A program made the position numbers and the translations under genes. Shown piece after piece: positions 1-10,062 of a DNA stretch of 64,000 nt. The stretch is from assembly GCF_036588685.1 (NCBI RefSeq), contig NC_086376.1, positions 28,619,930 through 28,683,929 on the forward strand, given 5' to 3'. How positions within the stretch are numbered: the stretch's first letter is position 1; every line of letters starts with the position of its first letter. The stretch comes from Mytilus trossulus. Its lineage: Eukaryota > Mollusca > Bivalvia > Mytilida > Mytilidae. The notes below the pieces were generated by a model. That model was not told the origin of the DNA, ran no database searches, and was given only the letters and a program-made list of their open reading frames with translations.

Positions 1-3000
1 TGTTTATGTGATGCATATATATAAAGGTGACCTCAGTTTACTTGAGTTAGATGGGTTATCTTTGTTATTATTGTTATGGTTACCTGAGGTAACCCTGTAA
101 TGAATGAAATCTTCGTAGACACTTTGCTAGTGTTTACATTAATTGTAAAAAACAAACTTCTTTATTTTAAATGTAGAACTTCATGAAAGTTGTATTGTTT
201 ATGTGATGCACATGTAAAGGTGACCTCAGTTAACTTTAGTTAAGTGGGTTATATTTGTAATTATGTCACGGGTTACCTCAGGTACCCATGTTATGAAGAA
301 TGCTTTTGATATAGTTTGCTAGTGTAAACATTTATGTTGTAATCGGACAATTTCTTTATTTTGAATGTAGGACTTCATAGATGTGTATTGTTTATGTGAT
401 ATTTCTGAAAGGCGATTTAAGTTAACTTGATACGAATGGATAATACTTGTTTCTATTTCATGGGTTACCTGAGGTAATCTGTCATGACTTAATATTTAGT
501 AGATACTTTGCTAGTATATCCATTTATGGTGTAATAAATCAACTTCTTCATTTTTAATGTAGGACTTCATCAAAGTTATATTGTTTATGTGATGTAAATG
601 TAAAGGTGATTTGAATTAACTTGAGTTAAATAGGTTGTATTGTTGTTATTGTATTGGTTACCTCAGGTAACCCTGCTATGAAAGAATTCTTAGTAGATAC
701 TTTGCTAGTGTATACCTTTGTATTGTAACTCCACAATTTTTTAATTTGAAATGTAGGACTTCATAGATTTGTATTGTTTATGTCATGTATATATATTAAA
801 ATGTGACCTCAGTGAACTTGAGTTAGATGGGTTATCTTTGTTGTTAATGTTATGGTTACCTGAGGTAACCCTGTAATGAATGAATCCTTCGTAGACACTT
901 TGCTAGTGTTTACATTAATTGTAATAAACAAACTTCTTTATTTTAAATGTAGGACTTCATGAAAGTTGTTTTGTTAATGTGATGCACATGTAAAGGTGAC
1001 CTCAGTTTACTTCAGTTAAGTGGGTTATATTTGTAATTATGTCTGGGGTTACCTCAGGTACCCATGTTATGAAGAATCCTTTTGAGATAGTTTGCTAGTG
1101 TAAACATTTATATTGTAATCGGACAATGTCTTTATTTTAAATGTAGGACTTCATAGATGGGTATTGTTTATGTGATATTTCTGAAAGGCGACTTAAGTTA
1201 ACTTGATCTGAATGGATAATACTTGTTTCTATTTCATGGGTAACCTGAGGTAACCTGTCATGACAGAATATTTAGTAGATACTTTACTAGTATATCCATT
1301 TATGGTGTAATAAACCAACTTCTTCTTTTTAAATGTAGGAATTCATTAAAGTTATATTGTTTATGTGATGTATATGTAAAGATGATTTGAATTAACTTGA
1401 GTTAAATAGGTTGTTTTTTGTTGTTTTTGTATTGGTTACCTCAGGTAACCCTGCTATGAAAGAATTCTTAGTAGATACTTTGTAAGTGTATACATTTATA
1501 TTGTAATTCGACAATTTTTTAATTTGAAATGTAGGTCTTCATAGATTTGTATTGTTTATGTGATGTATATATATAAAGGTGACCTCAGTTTACTTGAAGT
1601 AGATGGGTTGTCTTTGTTATTATCGTATGGTTACCTGAGGTAACCCTGTATTGAATGAATCCTTCGTAGACACTTTGCTAGTGCTTACATTATTTGTAAT
1701 AAACAAACTTCTTTATTTCAAATGTAGGACTTCATTAAAGTTAGATTGTTCATGTGATGTATATGTAAAGATAATTTGAATTAACTTGAGTTAAATAGGT
1801 TGTTTTTGTTGTTTTTGTATTGGTTACCTCAGGTAACCCTGCTATGAAAGAATTCTTAGTAGATACTTTGTAAGTGTATACATTTATATTGTAATTCGAC
1901 AATTTTTTAATTTGAAATGAAGGACTTCATAGATTTGTTTTGTTTATGTGATGTATATATATAAAGGTGACCTCAGTTTACTTGAGTTAGATGGGTTATC
2001 TTTGTTATTATTGTTATGGTTACCTGAGGTAACCCTGTATTGAATGAATCCTTCGAAGACACTTTGCTAGTGCTTACATTAAAAGTAATAAACAAACTTC
2101 TTTATTTTAAATGTAGGACTTCATTTAAGTTATATTGTTTATGTGATATATATGTAAAGGTGATTTGAATTAACTTGAGTTAAATAGGTTGTATTGTTGT
2201 TATTGTATTGGTTACCTCTGCTATGAAAGAACTTAGTAGATACTTTGCTAGTGTATACCTTTGTATTGTAACTCCACAATTTTTTAATTAGAAATGTAGG
2301 ACTTCATAGATTTGTATTGTTTATTGTGATGTATATATATTAAAAGGTGACCTAAGTAAACTGGAGTTAGATGGGTTATCTTTGTTTTTATTGTTATGGT
2401 TACCTGAGGTAACCCTGTAATGAATGAATCCTTCGTAGACACTTTGCTAGTGTTTACATTAATTGTAATAAACAAACTTCTTTATTTTAAATGTAGAACT
2501 TCATGAAAGTTGTATTGTTTATGTGATGCACATGTTAAGGTGACCTCAGTTTACTTACAGTTTACAGTTCACCCCTAGTTTTTGGTGGGGTTCGTGTTGT
2601 TTATTCTTTAGTTTTCTATGTTGTGTCATGTGTACTATTGTTTTTCTGTTTGTCTTTTTTCATTTTTAGCCATGGCGTTGTCAGTTTGTTTTAGATTTAC
2701 GAGTTTGACTGTCCCTTTGGTATTTTTCGTCCCCCTTTTAATTCATTTAAGTGGGTTATATTTGTAATTATGTCACGGGTTACCTCAGGTACCCATGTTA
2801 TGAAGAATCATTTTGAGATAGTTTGCTAGTGTAAACATTTATATTGTAATCGGACAATTTCTTTATTTTAAATGTAGGACTTCATAGATGGGTATTGTTT
2901 ATGTGATATTTCTGAAAGGCGACTTAAGTTAACTTGATATGAATGGATAATACTTGTTTCTATTTCATGGTTAACCTGAGGTAACCTGTCATGACAGAAT

Positions 3001-3395
3001 ATTTAGTAGATACTTTACTAGTATATCCATTTATGGTGTAATAAATCATCTTCTACATTTTTAATGTAGGAATTCATTAAAGTTATATTGTTTATGTGAT
3101 GTATATGTAAAGGTGATCTGAATTAACTTGAGTTAAATAGGTTGTATTTGCTGCTATTGTTTGGGTTACCGCAGGTTACCCTGTTATGAAAGAATTTTTA
3201 GTACATACTTTGCTAGTGTATACATTTATATTTTAATAACACATTTTTTTTTAATTTAGAATGTAGGACTTCATAGATTTGTATTGTTTATGTGATGTAT
3301 ATATAAAGTGAACTCAATTGACTTGAGATTAATGGTTGTATTTGTTGTTATAATTGGGGTTACCTCAGGTAACCCTGTCATGAATGAATACTTCA
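1..3395. repeat. 193-bp satellite with four-monomer higher-order structure
   Basis: About 17 head-to-tail monomers of roughly 193 bp run from the window edge to about 3395, so the array continues to the left. Each monomer carries a GTTTATGTGAT start, a 17-bp palindromic core (GGTTACCTSAGGTAACC, for example 79-95) and an ACTTCAT end. Four monomer types can be told apart by the text after GTTTATGTGAT: A (starts near 1, 774, 1549, 1938, 2318, 3283), B (196, 969, 2517), C (388, 1164, 2895) and D (583, 1354, 1745, 2133, 3087). The order is ABCD ABCD AD AD AB-CD-A, so the basic higher-order unit is about 775 bp and an AD dimer has been amplified in the middle. Weak ORFs inside it, such as 2284-2475, are by-products of the repeat. 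Confidence 0.95.
2557..2746 (+). mobile_element. Dispersed-repeat insertion inside a satellite B monomer
   Basis: About 190 bp unrelated to the satellite interrupt a B monomer. The monomer text breaks after CTCAGTTTACTT and resumes at AAGTGGGTTATAT. The insert contains a stretch ending in TTTAGCCATGGCGTTGTC and then GACTGTCCCTTTGGTAT, which I remember as a very common mussel dispersed repeat (from memory, not checked). No clear target duplication is visible. It resembles a SINE or 5'-truncated retroelement piece, but class is uncertain. Confidence 0.55.
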
Positions 3396-3981
3396 GATCA
3401 TTAATTGAACTTTTATAAAAAAAAAAAAAAAAGTTTATAATTTTACAAGCCATCCCCACCCTACACGTACATACGAAATGAATGATCGGTGAATACAAAT
3501 AATAAAATCATTTGGGAAGTTTGTTGACATCTTTGGTATTTGGTCACATTAAAATTTGGTCTTAAGATCTATCTAAATAAGAACTTTATTTTCGTGCGTA
3601 TTTAATCAATGGCGCATTACCACGATTACCTCAGGGCATCTATTACCTCAGGGCATACAGCAGCGGACCTAACTGCCACCTGCCTTTTTAAATGCCTAGT
3701 TCCTAAACCCATATTATATCTAATTAGGGATGTGCATTTTTTCTTAATAAGAATATGAGGCAAAGTGTTATATAGGGTAGAAAAATCAAAACTTTGAACA
3801 GATTTAAAATCACCAATATATGCATGCAATTTATTAAGTACTTCCAACGAGTTTTTGACACTCCAAAAGTAATTAATTCCACTATTTTCAAAGGCCTTAT
3901 TTGAACAATTTATTATCAGGTTTTTTATTGTACCAAGTGTACTCGTAAGTAAAACAGACAATTTAGTAGTTGAACAATGGA
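3396..3981. other. Spacer with poly-A run and dispersed repeat fragment
   Basis: No gene is visible. The stretch starts at the end of the satellite, holds an A-rich run at 3416-3432, and at about 3619-3690 a text (ATTACCTCAGGGCAT, then CAGCGGACCTA) that recurs at 5396-5450 just before the GGACAAAAAGC minisatellite. The shared block shows that both places carry the same dispersed repeat. The open frame on the minus strand across 3626-4150 crosses several repeat types and is not a gene. Confidence 0.5.
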
Positions 3982-4130
3982 CAGTGGCGGGTCCAGGGGT
4001 GTTCTGGGGATAGGAACCCTTTTTTTTTTGGAGATCAATGCATTTGAATGGAAACATATAGTTGGAACCCCCTCCTTGTGTCCTGGATTGGGAACCCCCC
4101 TTTATTTTTAATTGGATGGATCCGCCACTG
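3982..4130 (+). mobile_element. hAT-type MITE (CAGTGGCGG ends), copy 1
   Basis: A 149-bp element begins CAGTGGCGGGTCC and ends GGATCCGCCACTG, a 13-bp terminal inverted repeat with one mismatch. CAGNG ends are typical of hAT elements. No 8-bp target duplication is visible. The interior reads GGAACCC..., GATCAATGCATTTGAATGG and TTGGAACCCCC. Related copies lie at 4631-4787, about 41078-41190 and, inverted, about 51598-51712. The 68 bp following copy 1 are also shared with copy 2, so this locus was partly duplicated after insertion, or the mobile unit is larger than the TIRs suggest. Confidence 0.7.
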
Positions 4131-4224
4131 CCCCTCATGCAGTCAGACAAGATGGACTGATTTTCAATAACCTATCTATTAAATGTTATCATTTTAATGT
4201 TAGATCTGTAAATTTGCTTTCGCA

Positions 4225-4316
4225 AATTTTTGGTTCTTCCCTCGCCGGGATTCGTGACACCAAATCGCCTGCACTGCAGCCGTCCCGCTAGACCACACGA
4301 CCACCTGGGCTCTCAA
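4225..4316 (-). mobile_element. tRNA-like SINE head
   Basis: Read on the minus strand, this stretch contains GTGGTCTAGCGGGACGG, like a tRNA A box, followed about 40 nt later by a B-box-like GTCACGAATCCCGGCG. The layout matches a tRNA-derived SINE promoter (RNA polymerase III type 2). It is not a good functional tRNA gene: the B box departs from GGTTCGANTCC and no clean cloverleaf is apparent. The 3' body and tail of the SINE are not clearly delimited. Confidence 0.5.
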
Positions 4317-4630
4317 AAAAAGCGCATTCGCTGGCCATGTGTTACCTTTCCACGTCAGTTTTAATCTAGCGGCGTACTACAGTACATGATATATAAGGCA
4401 TGCAGATATATATCTACTACCCCTTTCGAATAAACAAAGAATGGTACACAAAAAAGCTTTAAATAAAATACAGTTCAAACAAAGATAAGAAAAAAACAAC
4501 GAAAGTAGTAATTATTTAACAATTTTGCATTAGTGTTAATACTAACTAATCTTACAGTGCAAGATGCATGCAGTACACTTAAATTCAAATAATGCCGTGA
4601 CAGTTTATAGCGATGTTTTTCGTTACAGCT

Positions 4631-4787
4631 CAGTGGCGGGTCATAGGGTGTTCTGGGGATAGGAACCCTTTTTTTTGGAGATCAATGCATTTGAGTGGGA
4701 ACATAATTTTTATAGTTGGAACCCCCTCCTTGTGTCCTGGATTGGGAACTCCCCCCTTTTTATTTTAAATGGATGGATCCGCCACTG
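4631..4787 (+). mobile_element. hAT-type MITE (CAGTGGCGG ends), copy 2
   Basis: This 157-bp element has the same ends and interior as the copy at 3982-4130, beginning CAGTGGCGGGTC and ending GGATCCGCCACTG. The 66 bp to its right (CCCCTCATGCAGTC, then GACAAGATGGAC, to about 4853) match the right flank of copy 1 almost exactly, while the left flanks differ. No target duplication is visible. Confidence 0.7.
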
Positions 4788-4853
4788 CCCCTCATGCAGT
4801 CGGACAAGATGGACCGATTTTAATAACCTATCTATTAAATGTTATCATTTTCT

Positions 4854-5456
4854 ACTGGTGTTACTTTAAAAGAAGTGTAACCAAAATCAATATATGCGAA
4901 ATCTAACCATATTGTAAGTGTCATATATTACCAAACACAATGATAGTCAAAGTTTCAACAGGACATTCACGAAACTTAGGCAGCAATCAGTTCATTTTCA
5001 GGGGGGGGGGGGGGGCTATGTTTTTTTTAAAGTTTGTTTCTAATTGTTTGAGAAACAAATAGTTTGTTTTTGACCCTGAGAAAAATAATTGTTTGTTTCA
5101 CCCTCAGCTGCCACTATATGTAATGCTAAAATTGAAATGAAAGAAAAAAATGTTTTTTACCTGTTTCCAAAAAATATTGTCTTTCGCCGAAGGAAAAAAA
5201 TCCATAGCCCGTGAATTATTTGTCGTAACTTATTTGTCGTAACTTATTGTAAAAAATTGTATGTGTTCCTGTTTTCTCCTATTTTTCGCACATATACTGT
5301 CAGTCGAAATAGAAAGTACAATGATGTAGTTTTAGGTTATTCTATTTTAAGATCATGTTATTACTACGCATATGGGCACTATTGCAACGATTACCCGAGG
5401 GCACCGATTACCTCAGGGCATACAGCAGCGGACCTAGCTGCCATCTGCATTTTATA
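4854..5456. other. Non-coding spacer with G-tract and dispersed repeat
   Basis: No gene is visible. There is an uninterrupted G run of about 15 at 5000-5015 and three loosely repeated AATTGTTTG / AGTTTGTTTCT words just after it. At 5396-5450 lies the ATTACC-AGGGCATACAGCAGCGGACCTA text, also present at 3619-3690, which leads directly into the minisatellite that follows. Confidence 0.4.
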
Positions 5457-5738
5457 GCGGACAAAAAGCAAAATTATCGGACAAAAAGCAAAACGGACAA
5501 AAAGCAACGGACAAAAAGCAAAAGTTTCGGACAAAAAGCAAAATAATCGGACAAAAAGCAAAACGGACAAAAAGCAACGGACAAAAAGCAAAAGTTTCGG
5601 ACAAAAAGCAAAATAATCGGACAAAAGGAAAAACGGACAAAAAGCAACGGACAAAAAGCAAAAGTTTCGGACAAAAAGCAAAATTATCGGACAAAAAGCA
5701 AAAGCGGACAAAAAGCGAATTGCGGACAAAAAGCACCG
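5457..5738. repeat. GGACAAAAAGC minisatellite (70-bp cassettes)
   Basis: Sixteen occurrences of the word CGGACAAAAAGC are strung together. They are spaced 20, 16, 14 and 20 nt apart, forming a 70-bp cassette that repeats about four times (starts near 5457, 5527, 5597 and 5667). Because the word has few stops on either strand, several ORF-like stretches rich in Phe-Cys-Leu-Ser-Val appear on the minus strand. They are artefacts. The GGACAAAA word also occurs just inside the foldback element that follows, so the two may share an origin. Confidence 0.9.
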
Positions 5739-5783
5739 TATCACTGCTTATCTGGACATGTATTACACGAACACTTGTTATTT

Positions 5784-7094
5784 ATTACGGGGCGCCGAAT
5801 GGGACTCTTGTGGTTTTGTACTCGAAATTCAATTTTGTACGGACAAAAGTGACTTTTGTTCAACAAAAATGAGTTCAGTTTAACAAAATTTGTATCATAC
5901 TACAAATTTAAAATTTTGTCATACAAAATTATCTATCAGCGGACAAAAGTCACTTTTGTCATGACAAAATTGATTTTTGTTACACAGACTTGACTTTTGT
6001 TACCTAATTTGAAAATTGGGCCACCAAAGTCAATTTTGTATTCAAATTAGTTTAGTTTGGATTCTGTGAACTAATTTGCATACAAAATCGACTTTTGTGA
6101 GACAAAATTGAATTTTGTGAGACAAAATTGACTTTTGTGAGACAAAATTGACTTTTGTGAGACAAAATTGAATTTTGTCTCAACAAAATTGACAAAATTG
6201 AATTTTGTCTCAACAAAATTGACAAAATTGAATTTTGTCTCAACAAAATTGACAAAATTGAATTTTGTCTGAACAAAATTGAATTTTGTCTGAACAAAAT
6301 TGACAAAATTGATTTTTGTCTCACGAAAGTCAATTTTGTCTCACGAAAGTCAATTTTGTCTCATAAAAGTCAATTTTGTTGTTACAAAATTGAATTTTGT
6401 CGTCACAAAAATGAATTTTGTCGTCACAAAATTGACTTTTGTGTCAAAAAAATTGACAAAATTGACTTTTGTCTCAACAAAATTGACAAAATTGACTTTT
6501 GTCTCAACAAAATTGACAAAATTGACTTTTGTCTCAACAAAATTATCAAAAGTGACTTTTGTCTCAACAAAATTGACGAAATTGACTTTTGTCTCAACAA
6601 AATTAACAAAAGTGACTTTTGACTCAACAAAATTGACAAAATTGAATTTTGTCTCACAAAATTGAAATTTGTCTCACAAAATTGAATTTTGTTTCACAAA
6701 ATTGAATTTGTCTCACAACAGTTAATTTTGTCTCACAAAAGATAATTTTGTCTCAAAAAAGTCAATTTTGTCTCACTAAAGTTAATTTGGTCTCACAAAA
6801 TTGAATCTTATCTCACACAATTGACTTTTGTGATTTAATTTCCATATCAGGTAACAAAAGTCAATTCTGTATGCAAATATCAAATATCTTCATATTTGCA
6901 TACCTTTTAGACAAAATTGACTTTTGTCATGACAAAAATGAATTTTGTATACAAAAATGAATTTTGTCACCACAAAATTGAAGTTCTCATAAAACAAGTC
7001 TGTAGCACATAGTTTTGTAAGACAAAAATGATTTTGTTGTGACAGAATAGAATTTTGTACAAAACCACAAGAGTCCCATTCGGCGCCCCGTAAT
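5784..7094. mobile_element. 1.3-kb foldback element with 38-bp perfect TIRs
   Basis: The 38 bp at 5784-5821 (starting ATTACGGGGCGCCGAATGGG) recur exactly, inverted, at 7057-7094. Between them is a dense array of about 10-bp words, GACAAAATTG, GACTTTTGTC and CTCAACAAAATT, mostly at 6050-6800, and many words are each other's reverse complement. The whole 1311 bp could therefore fold on itself. The inverted similarity continues imperfectly past the 38 bp. No transposase is present, so it would be non-autonomous. Flanks are TTATTT on the left and TTATAGG on the right, with no convincing target duplication. Open frames at 6052-6333 and 6300-6665 are repeat artefacts. Confidence 0.85.
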
Positions 7095-7739
7095 TTATAG
7101 GATCAATCGTGCATTGGTGAGTTGATAGGGATTTTATCTTTTGATGATATTTGATTTTTATTTACATATTTCCTGTCTTTTTAAATTGAAATATAAACGT
7201 TGGTATCATAATTTCTTCACTTTCAGCATTATCCGAAATTACTATTCATGTCCATGCTCCATAAAAAGGGGGGAGGGGTATGTACTTTTCTGAATATATT
7301 AACTATTTACCTTTACAACACCATCAACCAAATATATATATATAAATATGTATATATAGTTTTTAAATTAGCACTATTATATATAAAGTTGTATTTGAAA
7401 AATCAGGAATAATGCAGATCATTAGTTTGTTATCTGCTTGACCATAGTAAGTTTTTTCTCATAAAATTTGGGATCAAAATATCTGTTTTAATCAGTAGAA
7501 AAACATACCCCCACCCCCCATTTTGAAGTTAAATGTACAAATCTCTTAGTATACTGATATGAATAGTATTTTACTCGAAATGTTTCAAAAAATATTGATG
7601 ATAACGTAAATATTTTATTAAAAAAAAAAGATAGAAAATATGTCGATGAACCAAAAAGTTCAAATCTAATTGAAAGTTAAAGTGCCCATGAACCCATTGT
7701 TCATGCACAAGTGATTCCATTCATAAAACAGTGTCCGTG
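7095..7739. other. AT-rich spacer
   Basis: No gene is visible. The stretch contains a (TA)n-like run near 7335-7360, short G- and C-rich patches at about 7266-7276 and 7508-7518, and otherwise plain AT-rich sequence. Confidence 0.4.
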
Positions 7740-7800
7740 TAACAACTAAAAAGAGTCCGTGTATCGTCTAAAAAGAGTCCGTGTAACACCCGTTAATGTT
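7727..7800. repeat. Short tandem repeat, about 26 bp, three copies
   Basis: The words GTGTCCGTGTAACAAC, GAGTCCGTGTATCGTC and GAGTCCGTGTAACACC follow one another about 26 bp apart, separated by TAAAAA. Confidence 0.65.
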
Positions 7801-7816
7801 CTGTTTTTCTATAGCT

Positions 7817-7945
7817 CTGCGGGGGGCAAAGTCGTATTCACACAATTGTGTTGCACGCAGTATGAACTCACAACCTCAGTGTTGACTGGCTAGTGATAAC
7901 AGTAGTAACTACTTAGCTCACTCGGTAACCGAGGCCCTTTTGCTA
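7817..7945 (-). mobile_element. tRNA-like SINE head
   Basis: On the minus strand the text GGTTACCGAGTGAGCTAAG resembles a tRNA A box, and about 45 nt later GAGGTTGTGAGTTCATACT resembles a B box. The sequence preceding the A box, GGGCCTC, fits a tRNA acceptor-like start. Spacing fits a serine- or leucine-type tRNA ancestor with a long variable arm, but the stem pairing is broken, so this is a SINE promoter region and not a tRNA gene. Confidence 0.55.
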
Positions 7946-7954
7946 AATAGAAGT

Positions 7955-9062
7955 TGGTTATTGTTCACTATTACAAAGTTGGTTACTGTTCATTATAACC
8001 AAGTTTGCTACTGTTCACTATTACGAAGCGAAGTTGGTGATAGGTCATTATTACGAAGTTGGTGATTTTTCACTATATAGAAGTTGGTTATTGTTTACTA
8101 TATAGAAGTTGGTTATTGTTTACTATTATGAAGTTGGTTACTGTTTACCATTACGAAGTTTGATATTTTTTACTATATAGAGTTTGGTTATTGATTACTA
8201 TTACAAAGTTGGCTATTGTTCACTATTACGAAATGGTTATTGTTCACTATATAGAAGTTGGTATATGTTTTCTTTATAGAAGTTGGTAATTGTTCAATAT
8301 ACAGAAGTTGGTCATTGTCTACTATATTAAAGATGATTATTGTTTATAATAAAGAAATAGGGTATTATTTTCTATATAGAATTTGGTTATTGATCGCTTA
8401 TAAAAGTTGGTTATGGTTTACTGTATAAAAGTTGGTTATTGTTTACTAACTTTATAAAAGTTGGTTATTATTCACTATATAGAAGGTTTTTTTACTATAC
8501 TGAATGTGGTTTATATCTACTGTATAAACGATGGATATTTTCTACTAAATATATATATAGAAGCTGGTTTTTTAATATATATATATATGTTGAAGTTGGC
8601 TATTGTTTACTGTATATAAGTCTCTTTTTTTTTACTATATATAAGTTGCTTATAGCTTATAGTTTACTTTACATATTTTTTTTTTATTATTTACTATAAA
8701 GAAGTTGGTTGTTGTTTAATAAATGGAAGTTGGTTACTATCAACTATATAAAAGTTGGTTATTGTTTACTATAAAGAAGTTGCTTTATGTTTACTGTATG
8801 GATGTTGGTTATTGTTTACTATAAAGAAGTTAGTTATATGTTTACTGTATGGATGTTGGTTATTGTTTACTATAAAGAAGTTGGTTATATGTTCACCATA
8901 TAGAAGTTGGTTATATGTTCATCATATAGAAGTTGGTTATATGTTCACCATATAGAAGTTGTTTACTGTTTTACCATATAGAAGTTGATTATTGATCACT
9001 TCATAGAAATTCGTTATTGTTTACTGTATTGGAGTTGGTTTATCTTTACTGTGTAGAAGTTA
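7955..9062. repeat. 24-bp minisatellite array (GAAGTTGGTTATTGTT)
   Basis: About 40-45 degenerate copies of a 24-bp unit, consensus close to AGAAGTTGGTTATTGTTTAC followed by TATAT, run head to tail for 1.1 kb. A higher-order pattern is visible at 8757-8960, where GAAGTTGGTTATATGTTCAC units alternate with GGATGTTGGTTATTG units. The array ends at a dispersed repeat just downstream of the Kelch gene. Short frames inside it (8439-8699, 8755-8955) are artefacts. Confidence 0.9.
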
Positions 9063-9066
9063 ATCA

Positions 9067-9410
9067 ATGCTGGTGGAGTTTTTACTCCCCGAAGGTATCT
9101 CCAGCCCAGTAGTCAGCACTTCTGTCTTGACATGAATTACATTGATATGGTCATATCCATAAATTAACTTTTTACAAAACTTTGAATTTTTGAAATACTA
9201 AGGCTTTTCAACCTTAGGAATATATTACTTTAGCTGTATTTGGTAAAATTTTAAGGAAATTTGGTGCTTTAATAATGGTCTTCAACTCTATACTTTATTT
9301 GGCCTTTAACATTTTTTATGAGTCTTTTGTAGACGAAACTGCGCGCGTCTGACGCAAATATAAAGTTTCAATCCTGTTATCGATGATGAGTTAACTCAAG
9401 ATAATGTGAA
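9067..9410 (+). mobile_element. Mussel-type dispersed repeat, 3' end near GACGAAACTGCGCG
   Basis: The stretch begins GCTGGTGGAGTTTTTACTCC and ends with GTAGACGAAACTGCGCG..CGCAAATATAAA. From memory this text is one of the commonest dispersed repeats in mussel sequence, possibly the end of a non-LTR or SINE family. A diverged relative lies at 24240-24660, where GTGTGGACAAGAGGCG stands at the matching position. It overlaps the likely 3' UTR of the Kelch gene on the opposite strand and holds an AATAAA on the minus strand at 9294-9299. Confidence 0.6.
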
Positions 9411-9541
9411 CAAAAAGTAAGAAAATTGTTCGATTTGTTTAATTTGTTTCTCTGTATAGAAATGTATTCAAATATTATGCACAATGTTCATGTTTAAAAT
9501 ATATCTGTGGATTTTTTTTAAATATATCTTAAATTGCACTT

Positions 9542-10062
9542 TCAATCCGTTATTGTGGATTCTAAAGCAACCAAGTCATTAGTGCTCCTGGGAGATCTTG
9601 ATTTTCGCATCAGAAAAGTTTCTCTATCGGAACGATCAAAATATAAAGTTAGAGTGCTACACGCTATTCCAGTTAAAGGTCGGCTGATATTGGTAACTGA
9701 TGTCCATATCATGGTGTCAAGATCCAGGCTTTCTACAGATGTCAATCTTTCTGCATCGTTCCAGTTATAGCCCCCAGCGACGTATATGACGTCATCTAAC
9801 ATACAGCATCCGAATTCAGCACGAGGTGTTAACATGTTGCAGACGAACGTCCACTTGTCGGCTGTTGGGGAGTATTTCTCCACGGCCTCGACACAGGAAA
9901 TGGTACCTTCAGAATTTATAGTTGCGCCACCAATGACCAATAAAGATCCTTTCACTTGAACCAACTGAGAGAAGAATCTTGGTATTGTCAACGGTTTCCT
10001 TGTTTGCCATTTGTTTTCTGCTGGATGATACCTTTCAACCTTACTTGATACCATCTTATCTC
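9542..10062 (-). CDS. Kelch gene exon 6: kelch blades 4-6 and C-terminus
   Basis: This terminal exon has its acceptor TTGTTGTAG at 10064-10063 and stops at TGA 9544-9542. It encodes three blades: KVERYHPAENKWQTR...LLVIGG, VEKYSPTADKWTFV...VIYVAGG and VESLDLDTMIWTSVTNISR. The last blade is cut short of a closing GG motif, and the chain ends in a basic, Ser/Thr-rich tail. In many KLHL proteins the last strand is supplied by the first blade, so the short end need not mean damage. Confidence 0.93.

Noticed and set aside
4225..4316. tRNA gene
   Set aside because: A- and B-box-like words are present, but arms do not pair well and the B box is off consensus; SINE origin fits better. The same applies to 7817-7945 and 20517-20605.
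5391..5744. Cys/Phe-rich open frames on the minus strand
   Set aside because: They are translations of the GGACAAAAAGC minisatellite in three frames; no start context, domain or splice signal.
6052..6665. Repetitive ORFs rich in Asp-Lys-Ile or Gln-Asn-Ser-Ile-Leu
   Set aside because: Artefacts of the stop-poor GACAAAATTG array on both strands.
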